Assembly: GCF_012113595.1 (NCBI RefSeq)
Contig: NZ_CP050831.1
Location: 806,001 to 870,000, forward strand
Origin: Bacteroides faecium
GTDB taxonomy: Bacteria > Bacteroidota > Bacteroidia > Bacteroidales > Bacteroidaceae
DNA: 64,000 nt
Direction: 5' to 3'
The notes under the pieces were generated by a model. It had not been told where the DNA came from. It did not search any database and saw only the letters and a program-made list of their open reading frames with translations. Shown here in pieces: positions 27,513-36,565 of the stretch (position 1 is its first letter; every line of letters begins with the position of its first letter). A program made the translations under genes and the position numbers.

Positions 27513-29309
27513 TTAGTTATTGTTTCTCTTTTTAGCAAAATAATCTCTCATCAGATACCACGCTTGCTTACGCATACCTTGGTCGGATATGAGTCCTTTG
27601 CGGTTCCAGCCATCCTGATTGGTGGGGTGGAAACGGAACGGAGAACGGAAGTCGAACAGAATCCAGGGCGATACTCCACGCAGGTTCGGGATATTGTCGA
27701 ACATACGGATGTTGTCTCTATACAGACGTGCCTGGTATTCTTCACTCCAGGAGCTGACTACGTTCTTATCACCGGACTGACCATACAATGCTTCGCCGCC
27801 AAATTCCGAGATAATCAACGGTTTGTCCGTCACTACTTCCCATATAGCGTCTTTCGGCTCGACAGGCCACGGATGATACCAGCCCATATATTTATTGATA
27901 GCTACGACGTCCAGTTGGGAAGTGAAGTCGTCTTCCATTACAAAACGCTGCTTCTCGCTATTGAAGCGCACAAGGTCGAAAGCGGCAACGTACAGACGGG
28001 TAGTGTCCAGTTGTTTTCCCGTTTCGAGCAGGGAAGTAAGGAATTCGTTCCGTTCTTTGGAAGGCTGTGTTTCATTGGCAACGCCCCAATAACCTACCGC
28101 GCAGCGGTTCTGGTCGCGCTTAATCATTTCAGAAAGCATCCTCTGCGCTTTCTGACGGGTATCATTGTCTGTAAAGTCAATGCCTTGCCAAATGGGAATC
28201 TCCTGCCAAAGAAGGAAACCCATCTTTTCCGCCAGGCGTACTGTGTATTCATTTTGTGGATAATGCGCCAGGCGAATCATGTTCACGCCAAGCGCTTTCG
28301 CTTCATTCAGCAACATGGCTGCATCGGCTTCCGAGAAGGCACGCCCCATACGTTGCGGGATTTCTTCGTGGAAAGAGATACAGCACATAAATGTCGGCTT
28401 CCCGTTCAGGTAGATATCTGTTCCTTTCACGGTGATATTGCGGAAGCCGATTTGTTCATCCACGCGGTCGGTATTTGAAGATACGGTCACGCCATAGAGT
28501 TTCGGTTCTTCCGGCGACCAGCGTTGCAGCTTCTTCGCGTTCAATACGGTTTCCGCCTTTCCTTCTGCGTCGGTGGTGAGCTCCGCATTGATTTTGAGTT
28601 CGGGGATAACAACTGTTACCTTCTCACCTGCTTTTTTATCAGAAAGACGCACGCGGGCGATGATGCGGTCGGGAGCGTTTTTATCCAGTTGGATGAAATA
28701 ATCTTCTATAAATGTCCGGGGAGTTTTCACCAGCAGCACATCTCTTGTGATGCCGCCATAGTTCCACCAGTCGAAGGCCATAGCGGGAATAGCGTCTTTG
28801 GTGCGGCGGTTGTTCACTTCTATTGCCAGGAAGTTGTCGCCGTCTTTCAACAGGTCTGTCACTTCCACTTGGAAAGGGGTGAAACCACCTTCATGCTCTG
28901 CTATCTCTTTTCCGTTCAGATAGACTTTGCAACGATAGCTGACAGCACCGAAATAAAGGAACTGGCGTTTGTCTGCCAAGCGTTTGGCATCAAAGTGACG
29001 GGCATACCATACAGTGCCTTCGTAATATTTCAGTTCGGGCGATTGGGAGTTCCAATCTCCCGGAACGTTAAGACGCAGCCCGCCTTCAAATGCGTATTCG
29101 TAGAAATCAATATTTCCTTTCGGTTGCTGATTCTCATAGATTTTCATCCGTTGTCCCTGGTCGTACAGGTCGATGATGGCATTCCATTTACCATTCAGTG
29201 AATGGATGTCGCGACCATATACATTCGTTATCAGTTCCTGTGCCGCAACGCTTCCTGTAAAAGCGATTAGCAACAATAGACATAAATTTAATTTCTTACC
29301 TGTTTTCAT
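27513..29309 (-). CDS. GH2 glycosidase (beta-glucuronidase/galactosidase-like)
   Basis: Secreted 598-residue GH2 enzyme. Signal peptide about 1-23; sugar-binding jelly-roll (about 30-200, with GGLRLNVPGDWNSQ and YYEGTVWYARHF), Ig-like domain (about 200-295), and a TIM barrel from about 298 (TDIYLNGKPTFMCCISFHEE). Acid/base E413 lies in VGYWGVANETQ and the nucleophile E502 in LIISEFGGEAL. At about 600 residues it lacks the extra C-terminal domains of long beta-galactosidases and resembles short beta-glucuronidase-type GH2 proteins; the sugar specificity is open, though the uronic-acid theme of the loci (GH105, CE15 remnant) makes a uronide plausible. It lies in a tight cluster between the acetylesterase and DUF4886 genes. 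Confidence 0.9.
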   Translation of the reverse strand: MKTGKKLNLCLLLLIAFTGSVAAQELITNVYGRDIHSLNGKWNAIIDLYDQGQRMKIYENQQPKGNIDFYEYAFEGGLRLNVPGDWNSQSPELKYYEGTVWYARHFDAKRLADKRQFLYFGAVSYRCKVYLNGKEIAEHEGGFTPFQVEVTDLLKDGDNFLAIEVNNRRTKDAIPAMAFDWWNYGGITRDVLLVKTPRTFIEDYFIQLDKNAPDRIIARVRLSDKKAGEKVTVVIPELKINAELTTDAEGKAETVLNAKKLQRWSPEEPKLYGVTVSSNTDRVDEQIGFRNITVKGTDIYLNGKPTFMCCISFHEEIPQRMGRAFSEADAAMLLNEAKALGVNMIRLAHYPQNEYTVRLAEKMGFLLWQEIPIWQGIDFTDNDTRQKAQRMLSEMIKRDQNRCAVGYWGVANETQPSKERNEFLTSLLETGKQLDTTRLYVAAFDLVRFNSEKQRFVMEDDFTSQLDVVAINKYMGWYHPWPVEPKDAIWEVVTDKPLIISEFGGEALYGQSGDKNVVSSWSEEYQARLYRDNIRMFDNIPNLRGVSPWILFDFRSPFRFHPTNQDGWNRKGLISDQGMRKQAWYLMRDYFAKKRNNN

Positions 29310-29337
29310 TTATCTATCAGTTTGTGGTATTAGTACA

Positions 29338-30654
29338 TTATTCGTTTTTCGATTCATTTTTCGATTCATTTTTCAAGAAATTCATTACCCAGTTCCAAGC
29401 TGCACTCCACTGTTCGGCATAGGCATAATGGGCGGTCGTCTCAGCTACAAACAGCTCTTTCGGAGCATTAATCACGTTGTAAGCGGAGTAAGTGGTGGTA
29501 GGCGGACAAACCATATCATTATAACCAAAAGTATAGAATCCCGGAACTTTGACCTGCCGGGCAAAGTTCACCACATCAAAATACTGAACGGTTTTCATCT
29601 TTTCCGGTGTCCGGTTCTTCTCATCCTTCAACATATGCGGCCAACCGCCTGCACGACCGTGGGCATAACCCGCCATATCACACAAGGCTGGATAGAAAGA
29701 AACCAATCCTTTGACACGAGCGTCCAGTCCCGCAATTACAATGGAAAGCGCACCGCCCTGGCTTCCTCCAAAGGTAGCCAGATTACCATTGAATTCGGGA
29801 AGTGTGTAAATGAAATCAATGGCTCTCACGCAGCCGGTATAGACCCGCTTGTAATAGTACTTGTCCCGATTGTCCATATTGAACGAGTGGTAATTCTTCA
29901 AAGCTCCGTTATAAAGGCGGTGATAGACATCCCCCTCCATATTGACCGGAATGCCGTGAATACCGATTTCCAATATGATGAAACCCTTTCCGGCACGTTC
30001 GGCTTCTCCGTTATAGGCACGGATGCCTGCGCCCGGCACTTTCAGAATCGCCGGATATTTCCCGGAAGCCTTCGGGACACAAAGGATGCCGTACATACGG
30101 GACGCATAGTCATTGTTCGCGAAAGAGACATGATATACGTTCACTTTATCCGTGCACCTTTCCGGCAGTAAAGTCATTATAGGTTCCAGTGCCCACTTTT
30201 CTGCGGCTTCTTTGGTGCTTTTCCAAAACTCCAGAAAGTCGGCAGGCAACGGGGTGGTCGGTTGCAATTTCTCGGGAGAAAAGCCGACGGTAGCCACGCC
30301 TTCATACTCACGTCCTTGGCAAGTGACAAAAGCACGGCAACGCAGGAACCCTTCTTTTTTCATAGTCCCTGCGTTAATTTCAAGCTTTTCGTTCTTCAAA
30401 GGCTGTTTGCCTGTCTGATTAGGTTTCATCATGTCTTCTGAAATCTCATAGCGCACTTCCAGATTATCCTGTGGGATATTGCATTTCAATACAGCCACTT
30501 TGAATTTCACTTTTTCTCCCGGTTTATACAGCCAATTGGTGTGGTCGGGAGTGACCTGCACTTGAACCAGTCTTTCCTGTGGCTGTCCCCATGCAACGAT
30601 CTGCATGGAGACAAATATCATCAGGAGAAGAAGAAAACGTACACTTTTTATCAT
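29338..30654 (-). CDS. Acetylxylan esterase-like (CE7/AXE1) alpha/beta hydrolase
   Basis: A secreted 438-residue esterase (signal peptide about 1-23). An N-terminal beta domain (about 25-125) precedes an AXE1-type alpha/beta-hydrolase domain. The nucleophile elbow is GGSQGG with S298, the acid is probably the Asp in FGYNDMVCPPTTTYSAYN, and the His is in TTAHYAYAEQW. CE7 enzymes remove acetyl groups from xylooligosaccharides or antibiotics; the acetylated substrate here is unknown. The C-terminus carries a KNES repeat encoded by 12-bp tandem repeats. It is the first gene after the 22-bp repeat array (30686-30883) and therefore probably the first gene of a separately controlled part of PUL-A. 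Confidence 0.88.
   Translation of the reverse strand: MIKSVRFLLLLMIFVSMQIVAWGQPQERLVQVQVTPDHTNWLYKPGEKVKFKVAVLKCNIPQDNLEVRYEISEDMMKPNQTGKQPLKNEKLEINAGTMKKEGFLRCRAFVTCQGREYEGVATVGFSPEKLQPTTPLPADFLEFWKSTKEAAEKWALEPIMTLLPERCTDKVNVYHVSFANNDYASRMYGILCVPKASGKYPAILKVPGAGIRAYNGEAERAGKGFIILEIGIHGIPVNMEGDVYHRLYNGALKNYHSFNMDNRDKYYYKRVYTGCVRAIDFIYTLPEFNGNLATFGGSQGGALSIVIAGLDARVKGLVSFYPALCDMAGYAHGRAGGWPHMLKDEKNRTPEKMKTVQYFDVVNFARQVKVPGFYTFGYNDMVCPPTTTYSAYNVINAPKELFVAETTAHYAYAEQWSAAWNWVMNFLKNESKNESKNE
29339..29374 (-). repeat. 12-bp tandem repeat coding for KNES units
   Basis: Two exact GATTCATTTTTC units (29351-29362 and 29363-29374) plus a partial third at the gene end encode the C-terminal KNESKNESKNE of the esterase. 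Copy number could vary by slippage. Confidence 0.8.
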
Positions 30655-30685
30655 AGTTCCCTATTTTATTTCATTTGTCATTGCT

Positions 30686-30883
30686 ATATTAATATTCCAT
30701 TTATCAGCTATTAAGATTTCATTTATCAGCTATTAATACCCATTGTCTCAACTATTAATACCTGTCCGCTCAACTGTTAATACCTGACAACTCAACTATT
30801 AACACCTAACAGCAGGGGTATTAATGCTCCCCTCCACGCATCATAATACTCTGTAAATCAGACGTTAACATATCATTCATCAT
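30686..30883. repeat. Array of nine 22-bp direct repeats with palindromic TATTAATA core
   Basis: Units start at 30686, 30708, 30730, 30752, 30774, 30796, 30818, 30840 and 30862, each exactly 22 bp from the last. Cores are TATTAATA (30687, 30731, 30753) or close variants (TATTAAGA, TGTTAATA, TATTAACA, TATTAATG, TCATAATA); the last copy is weak. Unit ends are TTATCAG or CTCAA. The core is self-complementary, so each unit resembles a small operator, with all on one helix face (two turns apart). It fills most of the gap between the GH36-like gene and the esterase gene. No TAnnTTTG box is present in the gap on the minus strand. Confidence 0.85.
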
Positions 30884-30910
30884 TAGCGTAAAATGCAGAT
30901 AGCCGCCTTT

Positions 30911-32977
30911 TTATGGCTTTACTTCGTATTGATAGAGTGCGAAAGAGTTCTTGTCATTCAGCTCGAAACTTACTCTACCCTGTGCGCCGACTTTTGCGGC
31001 AAACTTCTTGCCACTTCCCATCACAGGGATAAAATCCACTTCTTTGCCTTCAGGAAGCCAGGTGTCAATAGTCCCCTTGGCTTGCTCATTATCTTCGCGG
31101 TAAACAACAAGATAGCCTTGCGTACCGGAGACGGTCGATTGGAATCCGGTCCACGAGCGTCCCGAAGGTTCTTCACCAACGGGCAGTATGACACCTTGGT
31201 GAAATCGGAGTTGCAAGGGTTGGTACTTCTTGAGCAGAGATGCCGTAATATAAGCCTCTTCGGGCAGGTTCGAAGCTTCCATCCAAGCCAACGGCTGTGC
31301 CGCCAAGGTGATGGCAAAGAGGTAATCGAAACTGTAACGGGCGGGAGCAAAAGGGTCGGCAGCGTCATACTTATCGGCATTGCGCCATTTATTAAGGAAC
31401 TCTATCTGCATCTTCTCCGCCGGTACATAGCGAGACAGCATCCAAAGGTTGCGCAAGGTGCGATAAGGGTAGTAGTTGCCCCAATCGGTATAGCGGTTTT
31501 CCAGGAAGATGTTGCCGTACTCGTTCATATAGTGGTATCCGCCGCGACGACCGGCAGTGGCATCAAGGTTGAAAATCACTTCATGGTTGGTTTGCTCCAA
31601 CACGGTATCAAACAGTTGGCGCAGGTTTTGTTCGGCTGTCTTGGTCGGTATCTGCAAGCCGTCTATCTTGAAACAGCAGATGCCGTACTTCTTATAAAGT
31701 CCGATAATGGCTTGCGCATCTTTTTGCCAATCGGCAAAATCATTCTGTATGCTGGGATTGAACCACAATCCGATGCGAATACCCAATTTCTTGCCTTTCT
31801 CTACAATAGGTTTCAGTCCATGAGGGAACTTTGTGGGGTTGGGCGTCCAGTAATCGCCACTTTTCCAGATATCCTTAAAACTGCCTCCGGCAGTCTTCGA
31901 GTTAGGGCTTTTTCCGCTCTGCCAGCCATCGTCCAGTTGAAAGAGGGTGATGCCCATGCGTGCGGCACGGTCCAGTTCTGCCAGGCAGAAAGCCTCATCT
32001 ATTTTGGCATCCTGACTACGGTCGCCCCAGGTATTGAGCATAATCATCTCATCCTGTGCGGCGGTGTGGTGGCGCAGTTGTTTCTGATAAAGGCGCAGGG
32101 CAGTAAGCGCTTCTTGTTCGCCACCGGTATAGATGCCGGTAACGCATCCATAAACGCGGGTCCAGCTATCCGGCTTTACATCATTAGACGCAATGCCCAG
32201 CCCCACTACCATAAAATCACTAAAGTCCGCCACGAAGTCAGAACCCGGATAATGTAATTGGGTACTGCTGCTGGGAGCCTCTTTCAAGAAAAAGAAGCCT
32301 TGACGCGTAGCTACGTCATGAGCAAAAAGCAAATTACCACGATACGTATTGCGACGGTAAGGAAGCCAGGTACGCCCGGTCACCAGATTGTCGTTCCAAT
32401 CGGTGTAGTCGAAAAACTCTATTGTGCGGGCACTCCAATGATTGCCGGATAGTTGCAGCCTGTCGAGCGTGGGAGTTTTCACCCCCGTAGCCATATCGGC
32501 CGTGTGCTCTATATTTTTGCGGTCGGCGTTAGAGCGGTTATCCTCCTTATTCTGATAAAGTTCCACTTGCCCTTTCAGATAGGTATCGCAAGCAATGGCG
32601 GGACAGTCTGCATAAATGCGATAGCGACGCTCTATATTCAGCGAACCGATAGTGCAAGCCACGGTAGCCTGCAGATAACTGGCGTGGATGCCGTTCGTCG
32701 GTATCTCGTTCACGGTGAATGTGGCATCCGTAGGGATACCTTTCACAATCGAGAAATCGGGTTGTTTGCCCTGTGCCGGAATGGTTTTTCCGTGTTGCTT
32801 GTCAGTAAGGCTGATGGTGACAGGCGCACCGTTATTCCACAGCATGGCGCGTTCCATATAGTTATTGCCCATACGTAGCGTGTCACCTTTCAGAAAAGCG
32901 TAATACTGTTGTCCGCCCCAAAGCGGCAAGGTACATATTGCCGATAGAAATATCGTGATAATATTTTTTTTGCTCAT
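30911..32977 (-). CDS. Clan GH-D hydrolase, alpha-galactosidase (GH36)-like
   Basis: A secreted 688-residue protein. ATG 32977 is chosen because it follows the upstream stop by 7 bp and begins a normal signal peptide (MSKKNIITIFLSAICTLPLW); a longer in-frame start at 33058 would overlap the previous gene by 74 bp. The N-terminal half is a beta supersandwich-like domain (about 25-300), then a TIM barrel starts with EMIMLNTWGD and continues with FQLDDGW (D349, D350), GIRIGLWFNP and CFKIDG (D439, the expected clan nucleophile). A second acid may be in ENRYTDW. The order is that of GH36/GH31-like alpha-glycosidases, so removal of alpha-galactosyl or related residues is likely; the exact family is uncertain. 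It follows the flavoprotein gene. Confidence 0.8.
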   Translation of the reverse strand: MSKKNIITIFLSAICTLPLWGGQQYYAFLKGDTLRMGNNYMERAMLWNNGAPVTISLTDKQHGKTIPAQGKQPDFSIVKGIPTDATFTVNEIPTNGIHASYLQATVACTIGSLNIERRYRIYADCPAIACDTYLKGQVELYQNKEDNRSNADRKNIEHTADMATGVKTPTLDRLQLSGNHWSARTIEFFDYTDWNDNLVTGRTWLPYRRNTYRGNLLFAHDVATRQGFFFLKEAPSSSTQLHYPGSDFVADFSDFMVVGLGIASNDVKPDSWTRVYGCVTGIYTGGEQEALTALRLYQKQLRHHTAAQDEMIMLNTWGDRSQDAKIDEAFCLAELDRAARMGITLFQLDDGWQSGKSPNSKTAGGSFKDIWKSGDYWTPNPTKFPHGLKPIVEKGKKLGIRIGLWFNPSIQNDFADWQKDAQAIIGLYKKYGICCFKIDGLQIPTKTAEQNLRQLFDTVLEQTNHEVIFNLDATAGRRGGYHYMNEYGNIFLENRYTDWGNYYPYRTLRNLWMLSRYVPAEKMQIEFLNKWRNADKYDAADPFAPARYSFDYLFAITLAAQPLAWMEASNLPEEAYITASLLKKYQPLQLRFHQGVILPVGEEPSGRSWTGFQSTVSGTQGYLVVYREDNEQAKGTIDTWLPEGKEVDFIPVMGSGKKFAAKVGAQGRVSFELNDKNSFALYQYEVKP

Positions 32978-32984
32978 AGTTTGT

Positions 32985-34856
32985 CTACGGTTTGATGTAA
33001 GCTCCCGGAACTTCCAACAATTCGTTGGGTTCGTTGAAGCGTTGGTTATCGGGCACATTGCGTTTGCCCAGGCCCGCTTGCATAAGTTGCTTCAGTTCGG
33101 GCAGGTGATGATGATAGATGTCACGCGGCTCTACACTATGCTTGTGGCAGAGTCCGGCTGCCATACCTACTACTTCACCCATCATGCCGGTAGTACGCAT
33201 CACACGTACTGTGCCTAAGGCTACGTGGGTACAACTCATATTACGGCCTGCCATAAAGAGGTTGTCCACATTGCGAGAATAGAGACAGCGATAGGGAACG
33301 GCATAAGGATGAATCCAACGATGCACCGTAGCCGACTTGAATTCATTGCCGGGAAAGCGGACACTGTTCACGCTGTCGGGGAAGTGAAGGTCGATGCTCC
33401 AGGTGGTGGTGAACGAAGCATCCTCGTGCGCCACATTCTTGTCTATATCGTCCTGTGACAGTACGTAGTCGCCCAAGAGACGGCGTGATTCACGTTTGCC
33501 TGAGACATATGCCACCCAGTCGAGGGAACGGTTGGCGTACTTCTTATCGCCTGTGTAGTGATTCTTCAGATAACTCCAGTTGGAATATATCACCAAAAGT
33601 CCATAGTCGCGTACACGTTCAGCTTCGCTGACTTGATTGCGGTTCATGCCTGTTTCCCATTTCCACTCGCCCATGGTTACAGGCTCACAGTTTTCAGCGT
33701 CAAAGCGCACGCCATATTCAAAATGAGGGAAGGAAGTTTTCTTCTTCATGTCCTTGCTATACCATTGTATAGAGGCACCCATCACCAATGAGTCGGGTTG
33801 CTCGGGAGCAAGGCTCTCGCCATATTCATCGCGGCCTTCACGTCCCATAGTCCAATCGGCACCGGCCAAATAGCCTATGGTAGCGTCGCCTGTGCAGTCG
33901 CTAAAGAGAGGAGCGGTAAGTTCGGTTTGTTCTCCCGTCTCGATGTGCTGGATAGTGACTGACGCAATGCGATCTCCTTGCATCTTCACGGCTACCGCAC
34001 GTTGAGAGGCATAAAGGATAATGTTCTTTTCGGCATCTATGAAGTCTTCTTTCTTCTGGTCTTCGTAGTAGTCACCCGGTTGTGCATTGCCAGAGCGTTC
34101 ATGACCGAACTCGCGTATCATACGCCCCAATCCCTGATTAGGACCCATTTCGATGATACCACCGAGATGTACACGAATCTCCGACGAGTTATTGCCACCC
34201 AATACAGGACGGTCGTTCACTAGTGCCACTTTGCAACCTAATCGGGCGGCCGATGCAGCAGCACACATTCCGGCTATTCCCCCTCCTACTACCACTAAGT
34301 CGTATTGATGAGAGGGTACCGTCTGTTGTTGTCGCAAGCGGGCACGAAGTTCGGCTGTCTCTGTCGTATCCCAGGTAGCGGGTTGCGTATTCGCATCGGT
34401 CGTAAGGTAAATGGCATCGCAACGACCGTCGAAACCGGTGAGGTCTTTCAGCGCAAGGGTGGTAGTCCCTACTTTCAATACTGCCTTTCCGGCAAATTGC
34501 CATTGCCAGGAATTACCAGTATGTCCTAATGTAGCTTTCAGCAATTTGCCGCCTAAAGCCAGGCGGAATTTTCCGGGACCTTCGGCATCGGTCCAAGGTG
34601 AAGTCCAGTTGTAAGTACGGGCATATACGTAGTAAGTGCCCGCTTGGGGAATGTTGATTTCTGCCGTAGCATCCGCCACAGGGATGCCCATACCATGTGC
34701 CATGAGATAGGGCGAACCCATCTGATCCATGAACTGCTGGTCGAGCACCCAGCCGCCTCGCTGGCTGAAGCTTTCTGCTTCGATGAGCAGTTCTTCGGCT
34801 ACAGCCACAAGGCTACAGGCTACGGCTATGCATGTCAGTAAGATTTTTTTCATCAC
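32985..34856 (-). CDS. Secreted FAD-dependent oxidoreductase with N-terminal carbohydrate-binding-like domain
   Basis: A 623-residue exported flavoprotein. Signal peptide about 1-21; residues about 22-155 form a beta domain (IEAESFSQRGGW ... FRLALGGKLLKATLGH ... DAIYL) like those binding carbohydrate or serving as modules on glycan enzymes. A flavin-binding Rossmann domain follows: YDLVVVGGGIAG (GGGIAG at 191-196), VLGGNNSSEIRVHLGG and later NLFMAGRNMSCTHVALG. This is the FAD_oxidored family (PF12831). Relatives in Bacteroides glycan loci are sometimes labelled xanthan lyase or hypothetical. An oxidation of sugar hydroxyls is possible but unproven; electron acceptor and substrate are unknown. 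Position in PUL-A, 7 bp before the GH36-like gene, ties it to glycan processing. Confidence 0.85.
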   Translation of the reverse strand: MMKKILLTCIAVACSLVAVAEELLIEAESFSQRGGWVLDQQFMDQMGSPYLMAHGMGIPVADATAEINIPQAGTYYVYARTYNWTSPWTDAEGPGKFRLALGGKLLKATLGHTGNSWQWQFAGKAVLKVGTTTLALKDLTGFDGRCDAIYLTTDANTQPATWDTTETAELRARLRQQQTVPSHQYDLVVVGGGIAGMCAAASAARLGCKVALVNDRPVLGGNNSSEIRVHLGGIIEMGPNQGLGRMIREFGHERSGNAQPGDYYEDQKKEDFIDAEKNIILYASQRAVAVKMQGDRIASVTIQHIETGEQTELTAPLFSDCTGDATIGYLAGADWTMGREGRDEYGESLAPEQPDSLVMGASIQWYSKDMKKKTSFPHFEYGVRFDAENCEPVTMGEWKWETGMNRNQVSEAERVRDYGLLVIYSNWSYLKNHYTGDKKYANRSLDWVAYVSGKRESRRLLGDYVLSQDDIDKNVAHEDASFTTTWSIDLHFPDSVNSVRFPGNEFKSATVHRWIHPYAVPYRCLYSRNVDNLFMAGRNMSCTHVALGTVRVMRTTGMMGEVVGMAAGLCHKHSVEPRDIYHHHLPELKQLMQAGLGKRNVPDNQRFNEPNELLEVPGAYIKP

Positions 34857-34875
34857 AGCACAGCGTTTTTTTTAA

Positions 34876-36477
34876 TTATTGAATAGTTATATCTCCCACT
34901 TTCACCCAACCTTTGGCGGTTTGGTACTCATCGCGGGCTGAGAGTAAGATACCGATAGCGTTCTCTTTGGTAGTATCTACCAATCCCACCGCCCAAGTGT
35001 AAGTACCTGCGGATACATCGGTGAGTTTGATGCTGCTAGTGTATGTCTTGGGCTTTCCGCTCATCCAGGTAGCAATATCCGCTTTCTCTTCTATATAGAT
35101 GCGGGCAGGCTCTTCCGTATTCTTATCAAGCAAGGCGATAGCCAGTTTGTATTTGTCACCGTACTGCGGAAGATTGGTAGGGCAATACCCCCAACCCAGA
35201 TTCGACCAGCGGTGAGTCAATGATACATTGCTGCCGCTACGGGCTGTAGTAGGAATAGACAGACGGTCGGGATAAAGTCGGTAACCACCTTCGGATATAA
35301 ACTCCTTTACCAAGTGGAAAGCAGTGTTAAACCAAGAGTGCGTTTCACCAGTGTTCACGTTGGTAGCAAAACGAAGGTCCATCATATTGACATAACCGCC
35401 CTTAGCCTCATCATATTCTCCCTGACGCACCTCGGCAAAATTCTTGTAACCGTCGCCGGCAATAGAACCACCGTGGGATGATTCCACCCAACCACCTTCC
35501 ATAGTAATGGGAACAATGCCGTGATAGGTAGTACTGATGCCACGTTCCCAATCCTTATAATATTGCTTCATGCCGAAAGCATCGTGACGCAGGCAGAAGC
35601 CTTTGGCTACGGCACGTTTCACCATATCGGCGGCTACATCGTTATCGGTATCACTAAACTCTTTGCCACTAAGCAAGCAGCGATGATAATTAATCATGAT
35701 TGGCACTTTGGTGAAAAGGCGGGACATTACGTCGGTAATCCATTCAAATACAGCTTGTCTGGGAGTCTCATCACCTGTAGAGTATTTCAGTGTGTGAGTC
35801 TCACCCCATTTGCCCAATCCAAAGCCGCTCACAAATTGAGTGACGTCGGGGTCATTGTATTTGGCAGCAAAAGCAGTGAGGAACGCTTCATATTCCCTTT
35901 GGAAAATGGGATCGTCGGGATAAGGCGTCCATACGTCTACACTACCGGTAGTGGTGGTGAATCCTTCGGCACCGGCTTCTTCCACATAATCGGGACAGGC
36001 ATTCTCATGCTTGTCGCGGCTGTCGCACACAAAGGTGAAGGCAAGCTTCAAGTTGCGTTCTTTGGCTCCTTTCACCAGCATTTGGAAACGCTTCGCCGGT
36101 TCAGTCTGCAAAGTTTCATCCCATACATATTTACCTCTTTCAGGGTTGAAATGACTCCAAAGTCCACGTACATAGAGGGTATTGCCATAGTCGGATACTC
36201 TCACGGTGCCTTCGGACGATTCGAAATTGTCGTAGAGATTCCAGAAATCCATCATCATGCCACTTCCGATACCTGAGTAGATAACCCATCCACTCATAGG
36301 ATTGCGCAACAGTTTATAGCGTTCGGGCTTAATGCTGACGGTAGTGTTGCCTTCAATGTTCCAACTGTAATCGGTTGTAAGGTCATCATCGTCTGAACAA
36401 GCAGTGCCTATAAAAGCCGTAGCAGCCAGCAGACACATCGACAAGGTCTTGATGCTATTTTTTATTATTTTGTTCAT
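34876..36477 (-). CDS. DUF4874/DUF4832 lipoprotein, candidate glycosidase (third-position copy of PUL-A)
   Basis: A 533-residue lipoprotein (lipobox FIGTAC, C27). DUF4874 forms the N-terminal part (KLLRNPMSGWVIYSG), DUF4832 the rest. Two acidic residues sit where clan GH-A glycosidases have their catalytic pair: E226 in GFGLGKWGETH (beta-strand 4 type) and E327 in VPITMEGGWVES (beta-strand 7 type). Other fixed motifs are INYHR, LRHDAFGM and the C-terminal HRWSNLGWGYCPTNLPQYG. A retaining glycosidase or a catalytically related function is inferred; I know of no characterised activity. This copy lies between the SusE-like gene and the flavoprotein and is more divergent than the two other copies. 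A hairpin separates it from the SusE-like gene. Confidence 0.85.
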   Translation of the reverse strand: MNKIIKNSIKTLSMCLLAATAFIGTACSDDDDLTTDYSWNIEGNTTVSIKPERYKLLRNPMSGWVIYSGIGSGMMMDFWNLYDNFESSEGTVRVSDYGNTLYVRGLWSHFNPERGKYVWDETLQTEPAKRFQMLVKGAKERNLKLAFTFVCDSRDKHENACPDYVEEAGAEGFTTTTGSVDVWTPYPDDPIFQREYEAFLTAFAAKYNDPDVTQFVSGFGLGKWGETHTLKYSTGDETPRQAVFEWITDVMSRLFTKVPIMINYHRCLLSGKEFSDTDNDVAADMVKRAVAKGFCLRHDAFGMKQYYKDWERGISTTYHGIVPITMEGGWVESSHGGSIAGDGYKNFAEVRQGEYDEAKGGYVNMMDLRFATNVNTGETHSWFNTAFHLVKEFISEGGYRLYPDRLSIPTTARSGSNVSLTHRWSNLGWGYCPTNLPQYGDKYKLAIALLDKNTEEPARIYIEEKADIATWMSGKPKTYTSSIKLTDVSAGTYTWAVGLVDTTKENAIGILLSARDEYQTAKGWVKVGDITIQ

Positions 36478-36512
36478 AGAATATATGTCTTAATTGTTAT
36501 TGTTTAAAAGGT

Positions 36513-36553
36513 AGAATAAGAAGTGAAGTGATTGAAGCTTCACCCCTTATTCT
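36513..36553 (-). other. Hairpin between susE-like gene and downstream enzymes (PUL-A)
   Basis: AGAATAAG / CTTATTCT plus GTGAAG / CTTCAC around a 2x2 internal loop form a 14-bp stem just after the SusE-like stop codon. There is only a modest T4 tail on the minus strand. It may attenuate transcription or protect the susCDE mRNA end. Confidence 0.6.
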
Positions 36554-36565
36554 TTCATTTTGGAT

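Noticed and set aside
30686..30883. CRISPR array
   Set aside because: There are no conserved repeats separated by unique spacers; the whole 22-bp unit is the repeat, it is degenerate, and no cas gene is near.
32978..33058. Longer N-terminus (27 residues) of the GH36-like protein
   Set aside because: It would overlap the upstream flavoprotein gene by 74 bp and precede the clear signal peptide starting at 32977.
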